From: Litoditis marina
Taxonomy: Eukaryota; Nematoda; Chromadorea; Rhabditida; Rhabditidae
Direction of reading: 5' to 3'
DNA: 64,000 bases
NCBI GenBank assembly: GCA_964036275.1
Contig: OZ038435.1
Coordinates: 34,714,228-34,778,227 of the forward strand
Numbering within the stretch: the first letter of the stretch is position 1; every line of letters begins with the position of its first letter. The position numbers and the translations under genes were made by a program. The notes under the pieces are model-generated. The model was not told the origin of the DNA, ran no database searches, and saw only the letters and a list, made by a program, of their open reading frames with translations. Below, piece after piece: positions 14,001 through 25,654 of this stretch.

Positions 14001-16149
14001 TGCTTGTCAATGCTGAAAATGAAATGTGAAAACAATTCTTCTATGTTTAGATCATTATAGAGCCACAGACAAAGTTATAATCAATTTGTAGAATCGTGTG
14101 TCAACCAAAACACTTACTTTGCTGAGCGAGAAATCGTAATCGAGGCGGAAATAAATGTCTCCGTAGTTCACTTTTTCCTCAACGACCTCAGCCTGAAAGA
14201 GATATCATGAGTAAGCTCCATGAAGATGTTACGTGCATGGCGAATTATCAGGCAGCGTAGCAACCCCTCAAAAATCTCATGAGGTACCTCATGAGCTGTT
14301 AGCACGAGCTTCTCAAGAGATTCGATTGATTGCTATGCTACAACATAGACAGTTCACGAGTAGCTCATGAGGTATCTCATAAGAAGCTCATGTGAGCTTC
14401 TCATGAGGCTGGAGGAATTGCTACGCCGCCAAGCACCGCAACAACGTGTCGAATAAAGTTGGTTTGGCCAATATCGCGTAACAGTTTGAACAGGTCCTAT
14501 CATTTTTCACATAGTTTGGTAACCCGTTAACCTGCGTGAGCCCTAGTCACTGGTCCAGTACTTACACGCTCCATCCCGTTGGTAAAAGTAGATTTCAGTA
14601 AACCTTATTGGGGGTGCCAAATTTATAAACTTCTGTCTCGCGCGCTAACTACTGAGGTATTAAAGCACACAACTGTCAAATTTTGAAATCTAAGACTGTG
14701 TGCGTACACAGTGGAAAGTGAGCTGTGAAAACGCTGGCAGCTTAAAATACCGGAGAAGATGCAGGCTTAAATACTGGTGTCGAATTAGCCTGCATCTCCT
14801 TATGAATTTCAAAAAGTTCAGGCGACATCTGGCTGACCCCGGTATTTTGAGTTGCAAAATTGGCGAGTCCGGTATTTTAAGTTGCAACGGGTTTCCAGAG
14901 AGATATACAGTACCCCCGTTTTTCCGTTCGCGACGACTATAGCATTAGTAATATCAGAAAAACGTAGATCGCAACATCACTTAACGTGACAATAACATTT
15001 ACCCCTGATGAAGTTGCTATTCAAGATCCTTCACTTGCAGAAGGTGCAGAACAGAAATAACTTTCCGTGAGTTTTAGTTGTTAGCTCGTGTTGTTCAGCC
15101 ATTACTTCAATGGGTCTGTCTGTCCTTCACTCAATATTCATTAGCCCAATGCAGTCCCACTATTAGATTATTATTAATAGGGTAGAGGAGAAGAAACAGG
15201 AAAAAAGCAGCAAAATAGGAAAGAGGAGAACAGCAATTGACAGTTTTCCATAAGTACGGAATTGTCCCTCTAGAAATTCACGTTTTTATTGCGCTAGTTT
15301 GTGAAATATTGCGGAAAGTCACGTGTTGAATGGCGAATAAACTATTAAATTCTGTTCAATTCCGAAAATTTCATTTTTCACGAGGTACACCTACTTTCAC
15401 TTAAGAACAATAAGAATGATAACAAGAATATTCATTGAATTGTGATTCAATAAATATTCTTTACTTTACGAGGTACGAGGTACGTGGGATATTCTTATGA
15501 ACTATCTGGAGAGATGTGAATAATAAAAGTGTCTCACGTAATTATGTGGCAACTTACACGTGGGAAACAGAACATCAAGGTATCTAATGATATTTGTAGT
15601 TCTAGACAAAATACAAGCTATTCTGTCCGAAAATACATGTTTTCTTCCACCAATGAAACCAATGATGCCATTTTCGTTTGTTTCTCGAACAGAAGACACA
15701 ACATGTGCGTCCCCCGCGTCAAGATACAGCATTTTCCAGACAAAAGAACGACTGGTGTAGATGCTTCAAGTAAACTTTGGCAGCCTGCCAACGAAGTCTT
15801 GGATGGTTTTCGGGGAAAACGTGAGTTTTTAAAACAAACCTAGGTTTGTTACAGGCTGTGTATCAAACTTTATATAAAAGTATGGTGCAAAGAGCCGAAA
15901 AGTGCGAAATCCACAAGACAAAACCGAAAGAGCGTGAGATCGCAGAGTGTCCGGTACTGTCTGTGTCTCATCGATATTCGTTTTCTTTCATATTTGAATA
16001 TGGCTGATCTCGTACAATTGGTGACAATGTTTCTAAGAATGAATAGACTGTATTCGTACCTGTGGTTGTACAGAGATGGTCTGGGCGGAGAAGGGGGGTA
16101 GACCGCCGGGACTAACCGTCTTCGTAGCAATCTGGTGGCCATTTTGATA
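8013..16149 (-). CDS. Synaptotagmin, tandem C2 domains (N-terminus not found)
   Basis: Synaptotagmins are vesicle membrane proteins that couple calcium to exocytosis. Nine exons join in phase: 16149-16060, 14192-14118, 12301-12134, 11972-11802, 10618-10498, 9268-9135, 8755-8690, 8436-8401 (36 nt) and 8129-8013, giving 325 residues. The first visible exon encodes a linker. C2A runs from [11 protein letters not shown]. Its calcium-binding aspartates are present in [12 protein letters not shown] and [11 protein letters not shown]2B starts at GDICFSTRY, and its aspartates are present in MDLGGTSDPYVK and [10 protein letters not shown]. The basic strand KKKTSRK and the C-terminal WHTL motif are also present. 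A 12-residue charged tail ([12 protein letters not shown]) follows. The transmembrane exon and start codon must lie upstream of 16149 but were not recognised. It appears more divergent than C. elegans SNT-1; the subtype is not assigned. Confidence 0.92.
8943..9110 (+). repeat. tRNA-like SINE in synaptotagmin intron
   Basis: A GCGCAGTGGTTAGCG box-A-like word (near 9053) is followed by GGTTCGATTCC, a classic box B (near 9092). Upstream is a block with CACTTTCCGCTGTGTACGCA, also found at 11340 and, inverted, at 14695 and 50215. The cloverleaf is degenerate, so this is a tRNA-derived repeat and not a tRNA gene. Confidence 0.6.
9697..9814. repeat. Hairpin element, family D, copy 1 (118 bp)
   Basis: The arms are about 51 bp, begin AGGCCGTATGCATGAAAC and enclose a 16-base loop, with one mismatch between arms. 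The element is flanked by CTG on both sides (9694-9696 and 9815-9817), a 3-bp target duplication. It is GC-rich with a CCCGGG core and has no coding capacity. Confidence 0.9.
11320..11478 (+). repeat. tRNA-like SINE, second copy
   Basis: It has the same order as the copy at 8943: a CACTTTCCGCTGTGTACGCA block, then AGCGCAGTGGTTATCGC (box A) and GTAGGTTCGATGCC (box B). It lies in a synaptotagmin intron. Confidence 0.55.
11728..11786 (-). repeat. Family A element, partial copy
   Basis: One arm only: TTTAAAGGACAATGCGT through CACATAGTCGTTCTTCT, followed by TTAA. The other arm is lost. Confidence 0.55.
12684..12820 (-). repeat. Element family B, copy 3 (inverted)
   Basis: Reverse orientation of the 2880 element: GAATAGTCACGTAAAGTTAG at the left, GTTCTGCTGTGTTCAACATG in the middle and TTTTACGTGAATGTG at the right. 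Confidence 0.7.
13322..13458 (+). repeat. Element family B, copy 4
   Basis: It has the family order TTAGTCAATTGCA, ACGTGAAACATG, GCAGAATTC, GTGCACGATTACTCATTAG and TTTCACGTGACTATTC. Confidence 0.7.
14690..14942. repeat. Inverted copy of SINE-associated block, split
   Basis: GTGTGCGTACACAGTGGAAA (near 14697) and GATATACAGTACCCCCGT to GACGACTATA (near 14900-14940) are the reverse complement of the block preceding the SINE at 8943. Here they are separated by about 160 bp holding repeated words (GGTATTTTGAGTTGCAA, GGTATTTTAAGTTGCAA). A compact unsplit inverted copy is at 50215-50300. Confidence 0.4.
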
Positions 16150-17189
16150 CTGAAAATAGATGTTCTGTTATTTTCTCGTCTTAACATAGATGTTATGTAC
16201 TTGTCATTCGTACGTGTACTCTGGTACTTTGTAGTTGATGTTTTCAGTCGGTTATCCAAATAATAAACGCGAACTTCCTACCGTTAGCATACAGGTGTGC
16301 GCGAAATCTAACCTACGTAGTAATCGTGCCAAGTTAGTAAAGTGGTGTTGCTTGTGTTTACTGTTTGTTTACTATTTGTTTACAAGTCATGAAGGTGATG
16401 AATTAGGATTGAGATTTTTCAACTAGAGTCGAGTCCCTTTGGTGGATTGAACGCGGACTGATTTTCAATGCCTGGCAATTGATGTTAGCTCTTCGTGATA
16501 TTGTGATTCATTCTCACAGCTATCAATGGTTAATATATGCTGTTGTTATTGCGAATCTCCTGTTTGTGTTATTCAAAATGTCATAAATACAAATGATGTA
16601 GAATGTATATTAGTATATACTACACAACACACCTAGAATTTACAATTACCAACGAATAGAGTGGTTCAGGAATAAGTGGCCTGAGATGGCTCCTTTTCTA
16701 CCAACCTCCCGCACAAGTCACAAACTATCACACAGTTATAGTCTCCAAGTTGAAGCATGAGTTCAAGTATAATGGTACGGCACGTGAAACTGGTTGAGTA
16801 AACTATACTAAAGTCAATTTACTTTGCTCTACTATTCGCGCATAGTTTTTAAATACGTTTCCTGGGTAACTTGAGATCGTGTTCAGCATATTTTGCAAAT
16901 TTGTCGCAATGTCCCTCAGTGTCATATTTCAAGAGCGTAGAATTCAATAAGCAATGTAAACAAATTTCTATCGAAGATGACTTATTAAGGTTAGGTTTTG
17001 CTTGCTTTTTGTTTGTTCTTATTTTTCGGTTCTCTCGAGTAGTATGAGTACAGTGGATATTGGCTGTGATTAAACTTGAGTTGTAGTCAGTTGAAGAAAC
17101 ACAGCAGAAGTTTCAGTTAGATCAAGCTACACCAGCACCATAACACAGATGTGCAAATGTGGTACGTCTTACATCTACATCAGGTAAAC

Positions 17190-17310
17190 GTTTCGTCAGT
17201 TACACAGTCACGTGAAACATGTCAAAAACAGCAGAACTCAGGAACGTGCAATTACAAGGTGCACGATACCTCATTCGAATGATATCTTTACGTGACTGTT
17301 CAATTGACCT
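17190..17310 (+). repeat. Element family B, copy 5
   Basis: CACAGTCACGTGAAACATG, GCAGAACTCAGGAACGTGCA and TTTACGTGACTGTTCAATT mark this copy. A 3' fragment of the family (TTTAACGTGACCATTAAATT) follows at about 17740. Confidence 0.7.
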
Positions 17311-18951
17311 GTAGCTGTAGTTTGCAGAATTATGCTTTGCTTATTTGTCATTTTCAGAATACGGCTTCATTTGTAGCCCATTTACCCTGTCATGGCTGAA
17401 TACCTCCAAAAGGCAAGAGCTTAATGTCGAGAAGGATTAGAGAAATCCCCTGATCCTAGAGATTATTCCCTCTCTCAGCTGAGCAAAATGGCATCAGGAG
17501 ACAAACGTAAATTGAAAACCAATCCAGATACCTGACATTGAATGGGGTTTCACAGAATGAAAAAGGAATGCGAACGCCCCAAGGCTTGGCAAAAACTAAA
17601 TTTCTCGTATCGGAGGGGTTGGATTTGTGAGCCAGTACCTTTTATTCAGATAACTTGTGAGGTGAAATTTGTGAAATACATCAGGAAATAGAAAACATGC
17701 ATCGGTGAGGCACATTTTCGACGTCAAACGTTTTATACACGTTTAACGTGACCATTAAATTTACTTCTAGCCTTCTTTCCATTCGCAATTTTCTCGTATG
17801 TCTCTTAAAATCTGTGAAATTGCAATTCTACGACACTAGACAGTTGATGGACGATTAATCAAAGCCACCAAGCCATTCAGATTAGTCTGCGTCTACGCGG
17901 AACACATGCTATTTCACAAAACTCTAACCAAAAAGAGCCCCACTCGAAAACAACTGAAGATTCAGAGATATCAGGCATCGTAGAGAAGTGATAAAAAATT
18001 AGATGAATTGGCAAATGAAACTCAGAGACGAGAAAACTAGTAGATTAGTTTTTTTTTTAGGAAATTCGCTTGGTTTTGTGATATTTGCAGAACTGTGTGA
18101 CAAGGTTATGAAAAAATGGGGAAATCTATCAGTTATACTGACAAAAGTAGCGAATATAACCTTTTTCTCAATAGTTCCTGCTCATCTTACTGCTATCCCT
18201 ATCTATAATTAGTATAATAGTGAACGTTTGCCACATTGCGTGGGAATTGTACTAATGTACCTCCCTATAGTACTATTTCTTTATTACCCCCTCTGAATAA
18301 GGAATCCCGAACAATCGCAGAAAGAGACTTATCACCGGGGTGACCGAAGCTGTGTTGTATAATAGTTTGCTCTTCAATGCAAGAAACCTCTCAAATTTCC
18401 TCCAAAACGCATCAACTTATCTTCATTTTTTTCATCTGGTTCACAATATTTAACTTGGAAGTTAAGGACGTTGTCGTAGGTCACGTTTTTCTGTTAGTTT
18501 GCGGCAAAGTTCTACTTTTCCACCATGAAGTATGTCTCGTGGTAAAATCTTGGGAGACTCTTGGTTCAAGGCAATTTCAATTCATACTTAACTAGAATGA
18601 CCTCCGCCAAATGAGACATTCACCCCAAAAACAAGCCAACTTGCCCTCTATCGTCGAAACAGACTTGTTTTCAACGATAAAACCTACCTATAGAGAATCA
18701 AGAGATAGGATTTGTAATATTATCAGGGTAGTTTGGACCCACAACAATAATGTACCGAGATCAAAGTACAGACACAGCAGAACAGAACATGGCCTATCGA
18801 GCTGGGCTAATCTTTCGTGGAACGGGTCGTCTACCAAGTTACCAAGATGTTGTCATTCTACCCTTTTCAAAAATTGGGATCAGATCCGACTCGAAAATGA
18901 ATATTTTTGTTGAAACTAAGAAGACTCGGCCACCCCTTCATCAGAAAGGCA

Positions 18952-18973
18952 GGGGGGGGGGGGGGGGGGGGGG
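18952..18973 (+). repeat. Run of 22 G
   Basis: An uninterrupted G22 homopolymer. It can form a G-quadruplex and is prone to sequencing or assembly length errors. Confidence 0.9.
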
Positions 18974-21900
18974 AGAACACCACCTCTGCGTTTGAACCGA
19001 AATAATCTCAGAATAGATTGCATAACATGATTTGGGCGGTATTAAAAAGGCAATTAAATTAATCAGCCGTGCGTAATAGAGCAAAGTGGGTTGTGGAGGG
19101 AGTAATGTGGAACTTACGTTCTTTTGAAATTCTTTTCAATTGTTTTGTATCGGAATGTTAATGGAAAATGACGTCAGTAAACAGGGGAAATCAAATTTCT
19201 CACAGACGAATAATTTATCCTGCAATAGACATAAGATAATTGGATTCTGTTGTGGATAGCAGGTTAAGTTGATTGGTTAACTGGAGAAACGTCTCGAAAA
19301 TGTGATTCTTGGAATCGCTACGTGAACTATGTTGAACACATCACAATTCTAAACCATTCTATGAAAGACATCAAAGCTTGTGAACGTGTTGAGGCGTGAT
19401 ATGTTGTTAGCGGAGCATAAATATGCTCTTCATTCTTTCTTTCTATCGGTCTCTCTTCTTCTCGTTCTCTCTTTCTATTTCTCCCTCTTCCTCTCTCTCT
19501 CCCCTCTCGTTCTTTCTTTCTATCTCTCTCTTTTTCCCTCTCTCTTGCTCTTCCTCAATCCTTCTCTCTCCTGACATTTCCAGTTGTCAAACACCTTCTA
19601 ATTACATCTGAGCGCAGCGGATGAAATAGAGAAGCTCATGGAAGTCAGAAGAGCCCTCATTCCACTAACCAAAAAGATGGAGAACAAAAGTATATATAAA
19701 AAACAGTCATTTGTTATAGTTCTTTTAATGAAGTATCATTTATTATGGGAACTAACCGGCTAAGGGTTTTTAAAAAAAGCAGACAGTGAAAAAATGAGAT
19801 ATTACATATGCAACATTGTACATAATTTCACAGCTTTTCATATGTGTGTCCATCTCGCATCACTTAAACATCCATCAGGAGTTCCGGGTCGATTAGTAAC
19901 CCGTGGTAATGTATTTGCCCTTAGGGACTTATTGTTCTCAATACCGCTTCTTCTCATATAATCAGCAGAATGAAAAAACGAATAGGTCAACTTTTTCATT
20001 CCAAATGAGAGGATACAATTGATCTCCCCTCCATCCCCCGCCAGCCCACTAAGTACTAATTAAAAAATCGGTTTTTACGCTTCAATCATCTAATTACTAG
20101 ACGGAAAAGAGAAAAACATTGAAAATGTTGGAAGAAAATGGGCAAAGAGCACAATTGAATATTCAATTCGTTCACTTGCCGGAACAATAGAGATGTTATT
20201 TTCGAGGTTCGTGAAGCATGAAGTCAGATCAATGCATCTTTAAAGTACTTAGAAACCTCGTAAGATTGTTTGTACTCGGGTAGGAAGTAGCAAGGTTAAT
20301 ATGGTTAGTCGGGCATTTACACTTAGACTTTAAAGACTGTTTCGATATAATCACAAAATGTGATTTTACCAAAAGAAACTTTGAGCATTACTAAACAACG
20401 CAGAAATGGTTCAACATATAACACTTTTATGGAGTGAAGAAACGTAGAGGATTCAGTTTTATGACCGAGCGGAATGGGGAAAATTCACTTGGAGACGAAC
20501 GAACTGAACTCATGTAATGATTGAAAGTAAATAACGAAATGAATGTTTTTTTTTATATGTTTTCAGTCAATTTCCATTTTTCGCTTTCACCTTTGCTAGT
20601 GCGCTCACCAGAATGAAACGCTCAGATGAAAAAGAGTATGATTCATTTACATCTTTACATGAACACATACGACATGAAATTGTCATGGTATGGTATGATT
20701 TATAGGATCGATTTTGTAACAAGGCATTTTTCAGCGTTTAGAAAGTGTTCAATCCCACACCACTGTCATTTGGAATATTCATAAATATATTATAACATAT
20801 GTTTACACCGCCTATTATGTGAAGTTGTTTTTCATTTGAAGAAAAAAAACTATAACAATCATCACTATTCTCAGTTCCAGAGCTTTTGCAATGTGTAAAA
20901 AAACAGTTTTCCCTCTATTCCTCCTTTAACCCATCACGGGGAAAAGACTTTGTTTAGCGAATGAAGGCTTCTCAACGGCAGCCCTAGTTGATTAACATTT
21001 GTGCAGCAAATTCCCCTGGAACACTACTAATGAATTGTACGCCATCGGAATGCGAGATTAAGCGCTAAACCTCAAACAGAGTGGACTCAACTTTATCAGA
21101 AAGCGCACGAGAGTTGTTTAAAGTGTACTTTTATAAACACAGAATATAAGACAGCATAAAGCATAACTACTCATACTGTAGGCACTTACTCAACTTTTTC
21201 ATCGGAAAGCTCACGAGTTAACTTTTAGTAAAACGGTTCCTAGCCCTAGTGTTGAAGCGTTAAACACTTTAGATTTTAAATTGGTCACATAAACTACCAT
21301 TCCAGCACTTCCAGTCAATTCAGGACACCAGCTAGGATTCAAAGCCAGCGCCCTGTCAACTAGATTTAGTAATAGCCAACTTGAATGAGAAAGGCAGTAT
21401 GTGCCATACATTCTTTCACTGGTTCGTTCACGCCTACAGTATGTCTTCGGAATTTCTAGTAGCTAATAAGCCTATTAAGTTGTCAGGAGAAATTTATATA
21501 AGCAATTATCATTATTTTCTATCAAAACAACGCCCAAGTGAGGAAATGACTCTAAAAACTACAACTCATTACAACTGTGGGCGTTCGAGTTTGGACCTTT
21601 GTTTTAGTGCTACTTTATCCTCATAATATGCATAATATATGTCGTAGTGTTGTCGTGACACCTGGCTATATTTATATATGATATTCACTGCAAAAGGCAC
21701 TCAATTGCGAGCACTCCCGTTCGAAACCATCTATTACGAAGATTAATGGGTCTTGTAACCGCGAGATTTGTGCCCGAATTGGAGGAGAAACGTGGTGTTC
21801 CTGGTCTCCAGGGATAGAAAACGAAGTTAATTGAGATCCACTCGCTGATTTTGTCCAGGAATCATAAGAGCTGAGCAGAAAAACTTTGATGCGAGAGCAA

Positions 21901-22708
21901 TGACTCTGCAAAACTCTGAGAGATCCGAAACTCGAGTCTCTTAGAAAACTCACCTTATGTGCTGGGTTGGTAGTTCTTCGAATAGGGCAACATGTACTCA
22001 GAATTCGATAAACCGGAGAACACACAACAGCGCCTGTAGACCACATGGTCGAAAATAGTTCTTATCAACGTATCGGCAAGCAGAGAGAAAGAGCCTCGGG
22101 ACATTCACGAATATGACTAATTATTCGACTGGTGTAGAAATCGGGGTTCGAATTAAAGAATCACTGTTCGTCTGGCCACGAATATATTACGTCCGGTCGC
22201 GTACACGTTCCTGAGAACGAATTGCTATAGAACGAATGCCGTGCCATTCAAAAAGTGGGCGGGATTTGGTGAAGTAAGCGTCCCGCCACGATGCTCCTGA
22301 TTTTCAATGGTACAGTACGCCTTGGTTTCCCTCAGATTGGTGAATTTCTAATTTTTCCGATTCTTTTGCTGTTTTTACTGAAAGTGATGGTGTATCCGTA
22401 TATTTAATGTTAAATCTTACAAGTAAGCGTAACTGTTCACTGTTTTTGAAATCATGTATTTCGGTATCTTGAACTCCTGTTCAATAAAGAAATTAGGTAT
22501 TTTACTATGGAGTCTAAAAATTATGTTTCATTTCATTATCATAAAATGGTAAGAATGTTGACCCGAAAATGTTTATGGTGATACGATGTGCCAAAACCAT
22601 GTTTTACTTCATTTTCTTTCTAATTTTAAGATGGTGTTAATTTGTTTTGTTTTTGTCATGCCTTAATTCTCACGTTTATTAAATTCTTCCGTTTAGAAAG
22701 TACTCAAC

Positions 22709-23325
22709 ATGGGCTTCGCTCAATTGTGGTTCTCCCATCCTCGCAAGTTCGGACCAGGATCTCGCTCATGGTTAGTGAATCATCAGATGTTTACAGAGCT
22801 TTCTATATTTTTGAATATGTGGTCAAAATAGTTGAGAAATTGCAGTATTCAACATCGATAGTTTCTCATTCGATTGAAGTGGGTCTTTGAGATAAATAAA
22901 AACCATGGTAAGAAAAAGTATGATTGATACATTTGTTGTACAAATGTGCTGACTTCAAACATTTTTTGTATTCCAGCCGCGTGTGCTCTGGACACCACGG
23001 TCTGATCCGCAAGTACGGACTCGACATGTGCCGTCGTTGCTTCCGCGAGTACGCCAAGGACATCGGATTCAAGAAGGTAACGAATTTATTTTCTTCAATT
23101 CATTCCATAGCGTTTCTTGAAACCTCAAATCGAAACTCCGTTATGACAACCTTTTAAATACAGAAAGTGACTACCTTTCAAAATTTTGCTCATATCTTAT
23201 TCTGTGATGTGTTCTATTTAACTAATTTTGCGGTGAATCCTGCCCCTCAATAACAAGGTTGATTTCCATCACCGGTCTCTATTTACTATACAAAGTACAA
23301 AAGTAGTCAATTTCAGCTCGATTGA
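22709..23325 (+). CDS. rps-29: 40S ribosomal protein S29, complete
   Basis: This is a small-subunit ribosomal protein that binds zinc near the head of the 40S particle. Three exons, 22709-22770, 22977-23076 and 23317-23325, join to a 56-residue protein, the usual length in the family. It begins [20 protein letters not shown]. The zinc ligands are seen as CRVC and CRRC, and the protein ends GFKKLD followed by TGA. The last exon contributes only two codons and the stop. The ATG lies 12 bases after an acceptor-like CCGTTTAG. A polyadenylation signal follows at 23388. The snoRNA array starts just downstream on the same strand. Near-identity to C. elegans RPS-29 is from memory. Confidence 0.97.
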
Positions 23326-23387
23326 TTTGGCATGCAACAACGTGGTCCCCAGAGTGAATCCTGTTCTTGTTGTCACTCTGAGACATG

Positions 23388-23393
23388 AATAAA
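23388..23393 (+). terminator. Polyadenylation signal of rps-29
   Basis: AATAAA, 62 bases after the S29 stop codon and followed by a T-rich stretch. Confidence 0.7.
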
Positions 23394-23726
23394 ATTTGTT
23401 ATCTTCTCTGTCTTTTGTCTGTACAGCTTTTCAAAACAGGGGATCAGAGCAAGTATGTTTCTTTACATTTATGATATTCATTCGTCGCGGACAGTGATCA
23501 CGTGTTTACATGAATCTTTGTGGTTGTCCGGTTAGTTGAGCAAAGGATTCCCATTTTTTCCTCCAGTTGATAACTTCTTTACAAGCTTCTGACTGACAAC
23601 ATCTCGTCGTTCTTGGTTGAAGATTTACCGTTCCTGGGTTATTTTTCTGGTGTTGTCACGCAACGGGGGCGGCTCTGCTTGCGTTTTTTCTATAACAATG
23701 CATTATCTTAGTGGCAGTGGGATTTT

Positions 23727-23848
23727 TGAAATTGTTCTGATTTCCAAGTGCACTCTGTGTGTTTGCTTGGATAGTTCTGCAACAGCAATTAACAAATCGA
23801 AGAATCTATGCCATGCTGAGGCAGAGCTGTTAAATTTGATTAACATTC
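23727..23848 (+). ncRNA. H/ACA-like snoRNA, copy 1 (most diverged)
   Basis: This is the first and most diverged of six related units. It has the H-box-like ACAGCA, the apical stem CTATGCC/GGCAGAG and a terminal ACA three bases from the inferred 3' end. Its 5' hairpin lacks the GCAG word shared by copies 2-6, so that stem may be weaker. Confidence 0.55.
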
Positions 23849-24020
23849 ACAAGCTCTACCTCCTTCTGTTTGTTGCACCATCAATATTGTACATTTTTCA
23901 ATCTTTTCTAGATATGTGTCGTCAGTGATGAAGTTGGTTTTTCATCTCGTGAAATAGCGTCAGCTCGCTGTTCTCTTGTGAAGGTTAGTTTTTTGTAATA
24001 CCTTGATGATATTGGTAGTT

Positions 24021-24149
24021 TTGACGCAGTTCCGATTTCCAACTGCACTCTTTGTGTTCGCTTGGTCAGATAGTTCTGCAACAGTAATTAACAAATCGAA
24101 GACTTCTATGTCATGTTGAGGCAGAGTAGTTCAAATTTGATTAACATTT
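24021..24149 (+). ncRNA. H/ACA-like snoRNA, copy 2
   Basis: The 129-nt unit folds by eye into two hairpins. The 5' hairpin has outer stem GCAG/CTGC and upper stem CCAA/TTGG. The H box is ACAGTA. The 3' hairpin has lower stem CAAAT/ATTTG and apical stem CTATGCC/GGCAGAG (a T replaces one C here), with internal loops between them as guide pockets. The ACA is three bases before the inferred end. It starts about 37 bases into an intron. Target RNA not determined. Confidence 0.7.
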
Positions 24150-24320
24150 ACAAGTTCTAGCTCTTTCTGTCCGTTGTCCCATTAATATTGTAAATGTTTT
24201 TTTCCAGATGTGTGAGGCTCTCCGGTTCTGAAGTTTGTTTTTCTTTGTGTGAAGGCGTCAGCTCGTTGTTCCCGGATGAAGGTTAGTTTTAGATTCACTT
24301 GGTTGGTAAAGTCTATTGTT

Positions 24321-24449
24321 TTGACGCAGTTCCGATTTCCAACTGCACTCTTTGTGTTCGCTTGGTCAGATAGTTCTGCAACAGTAATTAACAAATCGAA
24401 GACTTCTATGCCATGTTGAGGCAAAGTAGTTCAAATTTGATTAACATTC
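24321..24449 (+). ncRNA. H/ACA-like snoRNA, copy 3
   Basis: Nearly identical to copy 2 over 129 nt, with intact H (ACAGTA) and ACA boxes. It lies in the next host intron. Confidence 0.7.
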
Positions 24450-24632
24450 ACAAGCTCTCGCACTCGCTCCTTCTGTTTGTTGCACCATTGATATTGTAAA
24501 AGTTTCGATTTTTCCAGATGTGTGAGGCTCCACGGTTCTGAAGTTCCGTTTTTCATTCCGTGTGATAGCGTCAGCTCGTTGTCCTCGTGTGAAGGTTAGT
24601 TTTTTTGTAATACCTTCGTGATTTCAGTGATT

Positions 24633-24761
24633 TTGACGCAGTTCCGATTTCCAACAACACATATTGTGTTCGCTTGGTCAGATAGTTCTGCAACAGTAAT
24701 TAACAAATCGAAGACTTCTATGCCATGTTGAGGCAGAGTAGTTCAAATTTGATTAACATTT
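24633..24761 (+). ncRNA. H/ACA-like snoRNA, copy 4
   Basis: Same structure as copy 2. The 5' hairpin tip differs (CCAACAACACATATTGTGTT), which keeps a paired upper stem with ACACA/TGTGT. Confidence 0.7.
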
Positions 24762-24934
24762 CTCGCCAGCTTATAAGCTCGTTGTTTTTGTTGCGGCCGT
24801 GATAGTGTAATTTTTGCTTTCTTTCCAGATGTGTGAGGTTCTACCATCACGAGTTCCTGTCGACCGCCGCTTGTTGCTCTTCTCATGTGAAGGTTAGTGT
24901 TGTGCTTTGTTCCACTTTGTTGATATTGGTAGTT

Positions 24935-25063
24935 TTGACGCAGTTCCGATTTCCAACTGCACTCTTTGTGTTCGCTTGGTCAGATAGTTCTGCAACAGTA
25001 ATTAACAAATCGAAGACTTCCATGCCATATTGAGGCATAGTAGTTCAAATTTGATTAACATTT
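24935..25063 (+). ncRNA. H/ACA-like snoRNA, copy 5
   Basis: Like copy 3, but the apical 3' stem reads CCATGCC/GGCATAG. One mismatch of the other copies is repaired and one is introduced, consistent with selection on structure. Confidence 0.7.
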
Positions 25064-25228
25064 CCAGCTCCTTTTGTTCGTTGCCCCTTTGATATTGTAA
25101 ATGTTTTTTTTCTAGATGTGTGAGGCTCCACGGTTCTGGAGTTCGTTTTTCTTTCCGTGTGAAGGCGTCAGCTAGTTGTCCTCGTGTGAAGGTTAGTTTT
25201 TTGTAATACCTTCGTGAATTCAGTGATT

Positions 25229-25357
25229 TTGACGCAGTTCCGATTTCCAACAACACATATTGTGTTCGCTTGGTCAGAGAGTTCTGCAACAGTAATTAAC
25301 AAATCGAAGACGTCTATGCCATGTTGAGGCAGAGTAGTTCAAATTTGATTAACATTT
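25229..25357 (+). ncRNA. H/ACA-like snoRNA, copy 6
   Basis: Closest to copy 4, with the same ACACATATTGTGT tip and intact boxes. The downstream exon is the terminal exon of the host. Confidence 0.7.
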
Positions 25358-25648
25358 TCCCTATACTTTAGTTTCTCTTTGCTTAAGATTCGTTAACTTA
25401 ATGTAGATTTTGCGAGGTTGTGATGTTTGCAACTGTAGGAACATATGTTTCTTTTCCACCAACCAGTTGTTTTACTGTGATCCAATAGTTTTCTGAGCAG
25501 AGCGATCATTAATTTCCGAAAGCTTGTATTTATTCCGAAGGCTAGTTTCAACTGTATTGCATTTTAGGTATGGTGGCTGATGTCGTCCTTGGTACCTGTA
25601 TTTCGGATGTGCCTACGATCTGGTCGTATATTTCTGATGTTCATTTCG

Positions 25649-25654
25649 AATAAA
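25649..25654 (+). terminator. Polyadenylation signal of snoRNA host
   Basis: AATAAA followed by a T-rich stretch, about 110 bases upstream of the TRAPPC11 start codon. Confidence 0.6.

Larger units (their letters stand above)
16150..22708. other. Long stretch without a recognised exon
   Basis: It should contain the 5' end of the synaptotagmin gene (minus strand) and the rps-29 promoter (plus strand). Visible contents are a family B copy at 17190, a G-run at 18952 and CT-rich low complexity at 19430-19575. The open frames of up to about 125 codons are not recognised and show no joinable neighbours. Confidence 0.4.

Noticed and set aside
18377..18995. Overlapping open frames of 70-100 codons suggesting a decayed transposase
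   Set aside because: I saw no DDE/D or other transposase motif, and the region ends in a G homopolymer.
21672..22046. 124-codon open frame on the minus strand
   Set aside because: No recognisable motif, no acceptor-donor context and no neighbouring exons.
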